This document shows positions 21,386-31,489 of a stretch of DNA of 34,472 nt, piece by piece. The stretch is taken from positions 5,459 to 39,930 of the forward strand of contig NW_014013490.1 of NCBI RefSeq assembly GCF_000611645.1. Reading direction: 5' to 3'. The stretch comes from Monoraphidium neglectum. Lineage: Eukaryota > Chlorophyta > Chlorophyceae > Sphaeropleales > Selenastraceae. A program made the position numbers and the translations under genes. The stretch's first letter is position 1. Every line of letters begins with the position of its first letter. A model generated the notes under the pieces. It did not search any database. It saw only the letters and a program-made list of their open reading frames with translations, and was not told the origin of the DNA.

Positions 21386-22382
21386 CGCTGGCAGAGTGCA
21401 AAGCCTGCGCATGCTGAATTGCGAAGTATCATGTGTCCGCTTCTGTTGGCGTCGGATGCGCCACTGTGACTCACCTCGATGCCTGCTTTGCCGTCATGCT
21501 CACCTTCAGCCTGCAACACATGCACGCGCAAGAAAACATTATGATCCTCTGGCAAGAGGCAAATACCCTTTCACTCTGCTGCCTGTGCAAACATCAACGC
21601 CCTTGACCATGAACGAGGCAAAAACAAGCATCCCGGTACTTTTTATATGAGCTTCCTTTTCTCGGTGTCACCCACCCTGCACGCGGTTTTGAGCTTGCAA
21701 GTCAGCTGCCATCCACCTTTTGTTTGACTGGCCACGATGTCACCCATAGTGCTATTCAATGCATGCGTACGATTTTCACATAGTCACATGATGTTTCATG
21801 TGCACTGCTAACAGTGGCACTCTGCTGGCATTGCACACCAGCTACCACCAACTTTGACTTCATCAGTAGCTTTGTAAAGCTGGCAAAGCAAGAAATACGC
21901 CTGAGGCCTTCACAGGACATCGCGTTACATTGTGACGCGTTGCGCCATCTGAGTTCTTGCCGCCCAAGGGTTGATGTAGGCTGCACAGAAAGCAGCTCGC
22001 GGCGCATGCAGGCGCGCAAATGCATCGCAGCGCCTACGGACAAGCGAGAAGCTCCCACAGGAAATTTTGATTTGGGCGCATTGCAAGACATGAACAGAGC
22101 ACCCCCTCGAAGTAGCAGGGGTGGGGTCATTTTGCAAGCTGCACTACATCATCAGCAAATCAGCACGTGAGGTTTGCGGCACTCGGAGGGGTCACATGGA
22201 AACGAATAGCAACAAATGATTACCCACAATGTGACACAAATGCTGCTTGGGTCACCTAGCTTGGCAAGGTGGGTGCATGAGGAATTTGATCGCTCGCCGT
22301 CGCCTTGCTGTGCAGCGACTGCTGTTGGCTTCTGTATCGCACTGTTGCTCTGGTGATATGGTGCACAGCTGCACCCCCCGCC
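21386..22382. other. Convergent intergenic region and 3' UTRs (methyltransferase / bS21-like gene)
   Basis: 997 bp without a supportable gene. TGTAA at 21873-21877 (plus) and TTACA at 21925-21929 (TGTAA, minus) could end the two transcripts, which would then overlap slightly. No repeats or structured RNA recognised. Confidence 0.5.
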
Positions 22383-24966
22383 TCAGCGACGCCCAGTCAC
22401 CTTGCCCTTGCGCCCCAATCCCCTGCCACCGCGCCGCGTCTTGCGGGCCGCGCCTTCCATCTGCTGCTGCAGGCTCCTGATGCCCTCCAGCTGCGCCTGC
22501 AGCCGCCCCGCTGCCTCACGCAGGTCCCCTTGGGCCGCACCCCGCAGGGACTCGCCGCCCGCCACTGCCACAGGCGCCTCCGTCACCTCGTCACTGTCGT
22601 TGCTCCTGCCCTGAGCCATCTGAGGCCACGGCGCCACTGCGTCGCCCCACTCGAGACCACCCACTGGCAGTAAGTCCGCCGGTGCGGCCTTGGACTCTGC
22701 GCTGGCGACAAGCGCCGCAGCGTCCATCTCAGTGCTCAGCTGCTCAAAAGTGGACAGCGACGGCACGGCCCCGTCCTCGGCCTCGGCCAAGCCACCTGCG
22801 TGTGCTGGCGGCAATACCACCTCGCCAGCACAGGGCTCCGCCCACGGCTCCTCCGCAGACATGAGTGTGTTGAACTGCCCCGCAAGCCCAGCAGCACCCA
22901 GGGGTCCCCCGCCTGTCCATCACGTCAGCGGCGGGCAGCAGCGGGCTGTCATCCCAGCCCAGCACCTCAAGCGCCGGCGGCACAGTAGCAGCATGCGATG
23001 CCTCCGCCGCAGGCAAGTCATGTGAAAAGCCATCGCTGAGCGCCAACGAGTGCTGCTCAGAAATCGCGCCAGCACCCTGGGGCGGCACGTGCTCTGGGGG
23101 CATCCACGCGTCCGGCGCTGCCGCCGCCGGCAGCTGCCAAGCGGACGTCGCAGTGGGCTGTGTCGCGGCAGGCTCCTGGGCTGGGCCCTGCTGCTGCTGC
23201 TGCAGTGATCCCTGCAGCCAGAATTCCCCGTTAGACGAGGAAGATTGGTAAAAGGGCTGCAAACCCATATTTGCCTGCTGATCATACACGCCTTGGTTCG
23301 TATGCCCAGCCGCCGCCGCCGCCGCAGCGCTGTTCTGGTCCTGGCGATACCATTCACCGCTGGATTCATAACCACCCGCGCCGCCGTCAATGTAGCCGCC
23401 CTGCCAATCGGCATCCCACACTGTGGCCGGCCAATAGGCTGTCAACGGTTCAAGTGCAGCGGCTGCAGAGCCGCCGCCAAACACCGCCTCATCGTCCTCG
23501 TCGGCGCGCGTGTCGCGGGCGTCCCGCAGCGAAAAGAAGGCGTTGTAGGGCGTGTCTATGACCTGGTCTGCGCCACCTGGGAGGTGGGTCGAAACGGCAA
23601 GGCCTGACAATGTGTGGGTGGTGATTGGCAACAAATTGCACCTGGCAGGTGTGGTCTCATCCAGTTAATGCAAGTGCCAGACCTGCTGTGTGTGCACAGG
23701 CCCGTCACCCTGACCTGCCCTAAACAAAGGCCCCACTTCTTGCGCTCCCCGCTGTGTCCTTTGATGACGGCCCACCCTGCAGGGTCTCTGGCGACCACCA
23801 GTCGCGGTTGTCGCGCTCCCACTTGCGGCGCTGGATCAGGTCACGGCGGTCCCTGCGGCAGTGGGGCGCAGCAGCCCGCAAACGTCTTGCGACACAGGGT
23901 TGGCCATGGGGGTGAGGCCAGATCGCTGGGCAGCACGCTGCGGTGCCCTCAAGGCGTGGCTTGTGCCTCCATGCCCTGCCGTGCGCACGCCCGCAGAGCT
24001 CACAGTGCAGTCTGGCCCATGCTTCGTCCGCCTTGCGCAGCACCGCGCCCCCTGCAAGCTGCCGCCCCCTAAAAGCAGCCGTTGCCAAGATCGCTGCCTG
24101 CTGGCCCCGTCTCGCAGAAGCTTCGTGCCCCGCACCTCTTGGCCTTGTCTCGCGGCCTCTCAAAGCGCTCCCGCGCCCTGAGCTCCTGCCTGAGGCCGGC
24201 CTCCCTGTACAGGTCCTGGTAGCGTCGCACCTTCGAGGCCGGCGAGTGAGGCGAGGAAAGGTGAAAGCATGAGAGTGGCAGGACGGCAACAAAGCAGCAA
24301 CACGCATTGCGGCAACATGCGGTTTGATGGCGATACAGGCGGCTGGCGTGGCTATCTTGCAGGCGCTCAGTCTGCTCTGCGGCGGTTGTTGTGTACTCGG
24401 GGACCAAGGGGAGGTGCGGCTGCCGCAGTGCCTGATCTATTGCACTGTGGGCCTTTACCATACGAGGGGCGCCTGATGCTGCGCTGCAACATCAAATCGG
24501 GTCCACGCTCTCCCTGCCGTTAACGCCGGTTGCAGGGTGTCGCCCACCATCTTGTCTTCCAAGCGCGGGTCACAGGCATCGCGGCTGCCCTCAAGCGGCG
24601 CGTACACCTCAAAAGCAAACGACTCGCCACAACTGCCCTTTCCCCGATGCCGGCGCTGCGCGCTGCCCCGGTGGGAGGCGCAGACGGCGAGGCGGCCGCG
24701 ATTGGGGGCCAGCGAGTGCCCTGGGCTGCCCCCGGCCACCTGCGCTTGCCAAGTCAGCAAGAAGCGAAGGTAAAGGAGGCTAAAAGTGCTGGCGCCCCAA
24801 TTTTCTTCATGCAAGGTGGAACCATGGTCGCTTTGCTGCGACGCCCATTCATGCGTTTCGCCCTTGGAAGTATGACGTCCCTGCACATGTGTCGGCCCCC
24901 AGCCGCCGCTGCTCATCCTTCGCGGCGCAGGAAACTCACCCCTGTTGCCGATCCTAGAGTGTACAT
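22383..24966 (-). CDS. bS21-like organellar (probably plastid) ribosomal protein with long C-terminal extension
   Basis: Six exons on the minus strand (24940-24966, 24548-24739, 24136-24230, 23776-23852, 22924-23576, 22383-22874) give about 511 aa. Residues about 10-45 are basic and rich in Ala, Ser and Gly with RLAVCASHRG, like a plastid transit peptide. Then FAFEVYAPLEG and the bS21 core DKMVRRYQDLYREAGLRQEL, ERFERPRDKAKR, which aligns closely with plant plastid bS21 in the helical region, followed by a basic helix RRDLIQRRKWERDNRDWW. About 370 further residues have no bS21 counterpart: acidic, aromatic-Gly (WDADWQGGYIDGGAGGYES), polyAla, polyGln, ending in a coiled-coil-like helix and a basic RRGGRGLGRKGKVTGRR tail. 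Splice phases support one continuous gene. The tiny first exon (ATG context AACC) and the 49-nt last intron are the weak parts. Mitochondrial location is possible. Confidence 0.72.
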
Positions 24967-25374
24967 GGTTGTCAAGGGCACAACTGGAGGCGCTGTATAT
25001 TGTTCGGGTGGCTATATGCAGGCCGTTACGTCTCGGTGAACTGCCGTGTAGATCGGCAAGGCTATTCTGTTCAATTTCTTGAAGCAGCCGTGCCAGCAGA
25101 CCTTTGTCACCTTGATGTTTGCCAAGACCGGAGCAAAGTCCGCAAGGAAACAGGTGGGCAGGGGGAAGCTCGGGCGAACCTGCCTTCCCGAGACATTTGT
25201 TCAGATAGGAAACTGCATTCATTTGCCGCGCAGTCGTTCTCGCATCACGTTGGTTGAAATTTCTGCCCCGAAGCCAGCAGCACAGCTTGGCACGGCCACC
25301 GCAGACACAGATCTGTCACACACAACTCCACGACCGACTCCACCGTTCATCGTTGCAAGGTTACTCGCTGTGCC
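24967..25374. promoter_or_regulatory. Divergent promoter region between bS21-like and bS6 genes
   Basis: 408 bp between proposed start codons of two organellar small-subunit ribosomal proteins. No exon can be supported inside it. If the bS21 first exon at 24940-24966 is wrong, the region changes size. Confidence 0.5.
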
Positions 25375-26017
25375 ATGCTGTACCAGGTGCTGTGCCTCGC
25401 GCGGCCCATGGCCGCCGGGGAGCTCAGTGCGATGATGCAAAAGGTCGGCAGCACGGTCTACAACGCAGGCGGCGTGGTCACCGATGTCAAGTCTTACGGC
25501 AAGCAGTACCTGGCCTACAAGATCCGCGGGGTGCACGGCAAATTCGACCAGGTGCGCTTACCTGTAATGTGATCTGGGCCACGACGCCTCTATGCCCCTG
25601 ATCGCGTGCTCCGGTGCAAATTTGTTCAGCCTGTCTCGGCAGTGCGGCTTCGGTGCCTGTTGGTCGCCCTCAGCTCGCAGGCGGCGGCTGCGTTATGCTG
25701 CGCAGCCGGCGGCTGCAGTGCATTCGTGACCCGCCCCACCTCCCTCCATTGGCCCCAACCTCTCTGTCCAGGCCAACATCTGGGAATTGGAGTTTGCAGT
25801 GTCGCCCGACGCTCTTAAACAGATAAATCGCGAGCTACGCATCGACGAGTCCGTGCTGCGCTACGTGATCGTGCGGCGTGACGCCTTGCCCAAGCTGCCG
25901 CCCGCCCGCAAGATGTTCGACGCAGACCCCCAGTTTGGCCATCTCCTGCGGAGCCCAAAACTCCCCGGCGCCATCCCTATCCCTCTAGCTGCCACTGGGG
26001 GCGCGTCTGCCCCGTGA
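25375..26017 (+). CDS. MRPS6: Ribosomal protein bS6, mitochondrial type
   Basis: Small-subunit platform protein that pairs with bS18. Two exons, 25375-25551 and 25772-26017, joined after CAG at phase 0, give 140 aa. The fold begins at the first residue: MLYQVLCLARPMAAGELSAM (strand 1, helix 1), VYNAGGVVTDVKSYGKQYLA (strands 2-3), NIWELEFAVSPDALKQINRE and LRIDESVLRYVIVRRD (strand 4, helix, last strand). The absence of a cleavable leader and the VVTDVKSYG-type loop fit mitochondrial bS6 of plants and animals rather than plastid bS6. A Pro-rich extension of about 35 residues follows. The start context GTGCCATGC is not strong but no other start keeps the first strand. Confidence 0.9.
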
Positions 26018-26960
26018 GACACCGACGGCCCCAGCACCTCCATCCTCTGCAGCCCAGCTGGCGCCTGAGACGCCACCTCTCTACCTCGCCTTGTATTCTT
26101 CTCAACCGTCAATGTGTACCACTTCACTTCAGTCCCAGTTGTGCAACCTGCATCATCCACAGGTGAGTGCGTGACCGAATCCAGCCTTGACTGTGATTGT
26201 TGGTGTGGTGCAATTGCACATATGTCAGCTGGTTGTTTATTGCCCTCTTTCGTATCTCTCTGCTACTGCGGACGCGAACGATGTCACAACTGTTATCCCT
26301 GGCTGAAGTCACCAAGGCCGGTGCCTTCCTGTTGACACTTTTGAATACTGACGCGTCTTGTCCCCTTCAGGGGGCTGCGTGATGTGCTTGGAGTTTGAAT
26401 GTTGTTGGCTGCGTTCCTGGGTGTGCCCGCGCCCGCCGGTGAAGAAATATTATTTTTATCAAGCTCAACAGGCCGCAATGTTCACCCCATCGCGGGTGTT
26501 CGTGTGTCGATACTCCGCTGTTCTGAGGCAACAAAGGGCAAGGCATGGGTTTGCGCAGAGTGTCAGCCGGTGTGCGTGTGGGTGTTTGTGTGAGCGCGCA
26601 TGAGAGGGATTGTGTTTGCAAGCTGCGCTGTCAGGAGTTGGCGAGGCGTGGGGGATGAAACCAAGCATTCTTTAGTCGGATTCCTTTTGAGCGTGCGGCG
26701 CTACAGCGTCGCGCGACTGATACCTCGCTTTACTCTGACACGCCCCATCACGGTTGAAACCCTACCATGCACTTGCACAACGCTTGACTGACGTCTCCGT
26801 CGGTCCATCCGCTTACCCCATTCCTTCAGGAATTCCTGTCCTGCAGCGCTGGCTGCCTCCTTACCGGCTGTCGGCCTTTCTCCCCATGTGCCAGGCGCCC
26901 AAACTTTGCAACCCCCAGCTGAGACATGCTGTCACTGCTCTCCCTGCTACATGCAGGGGG

Positions 26961-26965
26961 TGTAA
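26961..26965 (+). promoter_or_regulatory. Candidate polyadenylation signal TGTAA of the bS6 gene
   Basis: First TGTAA after the bS6 stop, about 940 nt downstream. This would imply a long or spliced 3' UTR, so the assignment is weak. Confidence 0.25.
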
Positions 26966-27230
26966 CATAATGAGAGTGTAATGATTACGATGGTGTTGAT
27001 GATCGTGATTGCGAACCAGATTCTACAGAACATTGAAGTGATTTTGAACCCTGCAAAAGCATCAATTGAGCGGCGGACCAACCCAATGCCAGCGCGCTTG
27101 CTTTTGGACAGGGCTCTCGATGATTCATAAATGACGAACAGCATCGATGAGGCAAATAATCTGGACAACTCATGACACACACGATCACATTTGCACGTTG
27201 TTGCAGTTGGGCAGAAATGACATCAGCATG

Positions 27231-27235
27231 TTACA
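27231..27235 (-). promoter_or_regulatory. Putative polyadenylation signal TGTAA of the LRR gene (minus strand)
   Basis: TTACA on the plus strand, 107 nt past the LRR-gene stop on the minus strand. Confidence 0.45.
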
Positions 27236-27341
27236 GACAAAGCCACAAAACCCACCAAAGAAGTTCAGTTTCTCAAGCCTCCCAACAGCACTGTGGTTCA
27301 GGCTTAGGGCAGCCACAAACATCCACGCCTCCAATGAGTGG

Positions 27342-30127
27342 CTATCCATTAGCGGCGCCCTGCCCGGCGCCCGCCCTGGCCAGGTGCTGCCCCGGGCCGC
27401 ACGCCACCATGCAGCCGTAACCCGCGCCCGCCAGCAGCTCAGCCGCGGCCACGCAGCTGGCGTCCAGGCTGACCTGCTGCATGTTAGCCATGCGCATCAG
27501 CTGCAGCAGCGCCTCCCTCTCGTCCTGCACATCATGCTCCGAGTACTCCTCCGCCACGCGCTCCTCATACGGGCGCCGCCGAAGGTTGGCTGCTGCGGAT
27601 GCCTCGGCAGCGCACACTCGAATGACCCTCGTCACGTGCGAGTCCAGCGCAGGATCACTAGCGCGGATAGCTGGCAGCCCCAGCCGCCGCAGCGCCGTAA
27701 GCTCGGTGAGCCACGCGGGCAAACGCCAGCTGCCGGTGGACGGCATGGCCCATCCCAGCCGCAGCTCCTCCAGCTGCGTGAGGCCGCGCAGCGCCTCGGG
27801 CGCAAACGTGTTGTCTGGTGGGTGCACCCAGCAGGACGCCGGCGCAAGCGCCGTCTCCGACAGCACGAGCCGCCGCAGCGACGGCGCGAGCGGAGCGAGC
27901 CAGGGGGCGGCCTGCCTGGCGCCCCTGCAGACGTGTAGCTCCAGACAACTGAGCGTGGTCAGGCTGCTGAGCAGGTCGGGCGCCTCGCTGACGGCGCGAC
28001 GCGGAGCGCAAGGGCGCAGGCACATGTTGTGTGCAGAGACTCGCAGCTCGCGCAGCTGGCGCAGCGCAGTAAGGGGGGTGAGCACTTGGTGTGGGCGCGC
28101 CCAGGTGAACGAGTGCACCTGGCGAGGCTGCCCCCAGTCAGGCTGCTCGCAGCTGGACGGCGTCGCAAAGCGCAGAAGGGTGAGGCTGGTGAGGTTCGTG
28201 AGGCACGGCCAGAGGTGGTCGATGCCCCTCCAATGGCATCTGGGAACATAGTGGAATACCAAAGGGAGGTAGAGTTCAAATTGCATGTGATGCAGATTAT
28301 TGCTCGTGTGTAGATGCAGGTGTGAACTTGCATCATCGCAGCTCCATGCTGGACCAATTGCAGTGAGCAAGTGCACAGTTTGCGATGGTCAGGTCAGGGT
28401 CTGTGACAATCGCCTGAGCCACCCGCGCATGGCTAGCAGGACGCTCGCTGCCTAGCCTCCCTCAATGTATTCCCTTGAATATCCTAGCCTTTCTGGCACG
28501 CCCTGCACCCCCCCTTTGCTCGCCCCCCTTGCCCCCCCCCCTTTGCGTCTCCCCCATCGCGTTCCCGCTCTCATCCTCTGTCACATTGTTGATGGTTTAG
28601 GTCATGATAGGATTTGTTCGTGCAGGTGCATGACAAGCACACCGTGACCTCGCTCACCCACCCGCCCTGCCAGCCAGTCACCCACCTGATCTCGTAGTCC
28701 AGGGACTGCAGGGTGGGCACCGCCTCCCCCAGGGTGAGCAGCCAAGCGTAGTCCCAGTGCTCCCACACACATCGTGTCAAACGCAGGGCCCTGAGGCCCG
28801 TAAGCCGTGCCAGGGCACCCCCCGGCAGCAGGTCGAACTCGCGTTCAAACCCGACCAGGTTCAGCTCCGCCAGGTGGCCCAGGTGCACATACAGCTGCCC
28901 TTGCTGCGGCAGCACCATACCCTCCTGGCCCTCCGAGCCAGCAAACAGCGTCAACGAGCGCAGTGCCGGCAGCTCGCTTGCGGCCGCGAGAAGGTCTTCA
29001 GCGCCGCCAGGCACAACCGGCGCAGCCAGGCGTGCAAGGGCTGAGAAGGACCGCACTGGCAATGCAGCACGCAGAAGCTCCGCGGCCGGGGCCCCAGGCG
29101 GGAGGCCGTGCCAGCGCTGGCGGCGCAGCAGGCCCATCGCCTCGCGGGTGTGCCACCCGCACGACCCACTGGCGCCGGCCAGGGCGTCCAGGGCTGTCAG
29201 CGCCGTCAGCCACGCCAGTGACCGCGGCGCCGCAAGCGCCACCAGCGCCGGCAGCGCCAGCGCCCGTAGCTGCGTGGCGCCCGCCCAGAAGCACCCGTCG
29301 CCGCCGTCGCCCCCGCCACCGCCGTCCTCGCCGCTGCTGCGGCGCACGCGGCAAGCAGCGCCCAGCCAAGCCGCCGCGGCCGGCGGCGCAGCACCGCCCA
29401 GGGCGTCGCAGGGCTCCAGGTGGGTCCACCGTAGCGTGAGGCTGCGCAGCGCCGCGCAGCGCGGCAGCGCCTCGGCCAGCTGGGCGCAGCAGGGCGGCAC
29501 CTCGGACAGCGTCAGCTCCGCCAACTCAGGCAGCTGCAGCAGCGCGGCCGCCACGCTGTGCAGTGGGAGGCCCGTGGACCATGGCGGCACACTCGCAGTG
29601 CACTCTGCGGGTGGCGCTGCGGCCAGGACCAGGCGCGACACAGCCGCCAGCGCCGGCGGCAGCCTTCGGGTGGTGCCGTCGTCGCGGGCGCGGCCAGCAA
29701 GGGCCGCCAGGTCAGCAGCCGCGATTGTCAGGCTGCGCAGCGGCGGGGGCCCAAGACGGGCCGGAGCGAGTGCCAAGAACCGGCTCAGGCAGCCGTCGGC
29801 GCTGCTAGTGGTTCCTGCCGGGTCTGCGTCAATGTGCAAGCTCCTGAGCCGTGCCATCTCCAGGGCGGCGGCGGCGCCGCTCATCAGCCGGCGCTGCCGC
29901 CGCATCGGCGACGCGTCCTGGCGCGCACTGGATGGCCGATGGACGATGCGGGTGGCCTGGGTCGCGGTGACGCCCTGCACTGCCGCGCGCAGCCGTCTTG
30001 AAACCAGCGCAACAGGCCCCAGGCGGGACAGTGCCATGCGCCCGTCAGGGCAGGCGACGATGCACTGCAGTATGTGAGCGAGCTCCGCGTTTCCTAAAGC
30101 AGCCAAGGGGTCTTCGTTGGCCTCCAT
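27342..30127 (-). CDS. Leucine-rich repeat protein with F-box-like N-terminus
   Basis: Two exons, 28686-30127 and 27342-28239, joined AG+A with matching phase, give 779 aa. The N-terminus LGNAELAHILQCIV...LVSRRLRAAVQG resembles an F-box (helix, then 'VSRRLR'). The rest is irregular leucine-rich repeats of the 'L.L..L..L..L.L' kind (LRSLTIAAADL, LAELTLSEVPP, LRSLTLRWTHL, LRSLTLFAGSE, LAELNLVGFE, LRALRLTRC, LRELRVSAHN, LEELRLGWAMP, LRRLGLPAIR), interrupted by a Gly/Asp-rich loop. This suggests a substrate receptor of an SCF ubiquitin ligase or simply an LRR scaffold; the repeats are GC-biased and degenerate, so family assignment is uncertain. ATG at 30127 is chosen because the F-box-like helix follows at once; in-frame upstream Met codons extend into sequence that looks non-coding. 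Target unknown. Confidence 0.68.
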
Positions 30128-31489
30128 GCTGGCGTTTACCGTACGGTGCGGGATTCGTAACTTCAGTTGCTTGCTCAGCGCGCGTGTCAAACACTGAAGA
30201 CACGGGCGTGGTGGTATTCGTTGGATGAAATTTGACTGTGAAATCATCCTGTCAAGGTGAAGTGGCTGTAGTAGTTGGTGGTCGCGCACACGTGGAAGCT
30301 GCTGCGGAGCGCCCATGCGGCAGCTGGCCGCCCGCAGCTGGACGGGGACCACAAAATGCCAAGCAATTGCATGTCAAGGGCTGTATACAATTGCCTGCCC
30401 CACCGCGTGCGCCTCACAATCCGTGGCTGCTCTGTGCATGCAGTCTCGTCTCTGCAAGCACGTGTGCACTCGCTGTGTGTACTGGCAGAGCTCTACCTTG
30501 CATGTTCCTACCTACCTGTTGCATGGACAGGCGTCTCCGCCATCGCCTGATGGCAAGGCGCAGAAGTGCAAGCCTTCATGGAAGGGTGTTATAGAGGAGA
30601 ACGGGGCAAGGGGACCGATGGCGTGCAGCGCGTGATGTGCTGCAGCCCTGCAGGCAGGTGTTGGGCACGACAAAAAACTTTGAGGTGAGCAGGTATAACG
30701 CGTTTGGACCAAATCCCGGCGGGTTTCTTGGTGGGCTGTGGCTTGCCTTATCATATTCGCTCCGCGCGTACTGGTCAGGGCTGTGGTCCGGGCAGCCGGC
30801 GGCTGTACCGCAGTCCCGCACTGGGCGCAGCTCAGGTTGGGCCTGCATTGTTGGTGATGTGTCTGCACATGTCGCCCCAATCTCAATCCATCCAAGTGAA
30901 AACACACAACGGGACAGCCCAACGCTTGCAGCACTGCTCTGTACGATTTGTCGCGAGCGCGCCGTCACCCAAAGACCAGGCACGTCACCTGAACTCGGGC
31001 AGGCAGCACATTTGTGTGCTGGAGCGGCACTGCTATGCATCCGCCGTCGACAATCAGCCTATGCCGCGGTATTCTTTCACGCAGACACCTACTGTGAGCA
31101 CGAGCAGCAAAGGACACGTGCAAAACGCGTTTGCCGCCATCACAGCAGTCTGGTTCTTAGCAGCGCTCAAAGACACACCAGATCGACTTCAAATCGCGCT
31201 TACAATCACAAACCTTATCAGCCGAGATCACAACGAGAAGCGCGGTCCAACCTGCATGGCGAGCGGCCTCCTCGCTCGATCTGTTGTGACGGCGGCCTGT
31301 ACAGGGCAGCCCCTAATCAGAGGGATTGCCACGTGAGCTGGCCGCGCAAAAGCAGATCGGCGGCGCACTTTTGGCGGGCAACGGGGCGGGATGTCGCGAG
31401 CGAGCGTGCCCTTGGGAGAAGTATTGGCAAGGCGAAAGCAACCCCAAAGCTGCCTGTAGTGCCTAACCTCTGCCTGACGCTCCCCGCAG
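30128..31489. promoter_or_regulatory. Divergent upstream region of the LRR and PAS genes, with a candidate first exon
   Basis: Must contain the LRR promoter and the 5' part of the PAS gene. A candidate first PAS exon is 30635-30684: ATG, 16 further codons and a strong donor (TTGAG|GTGAGC), phase-matched to the acceptor at 31490. An alternative is an ATG at 31391 with a weak GC donor. Otherwise I see long open frames without family similarity, judged spurious. Confidence 0.4.

Larger units (their letters stand above)
26018..27341. other. Convergent intergenic region and 3' UTRs (bS6 / LRR gene)
   Basis: 1.3 kb without a supportable gene. It holds a consensus donor CAG|GTGAGT at 26163 with a polypyrimidine acceptor ending at 26370, possibly a 3' UTR intron of the bS6 gene, a plus-strand TGTAA at 26961-26965, and a minus-strand TGTAA at 27231-27235. 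The right half is relatively AT-rich. Confidence 0.5.
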
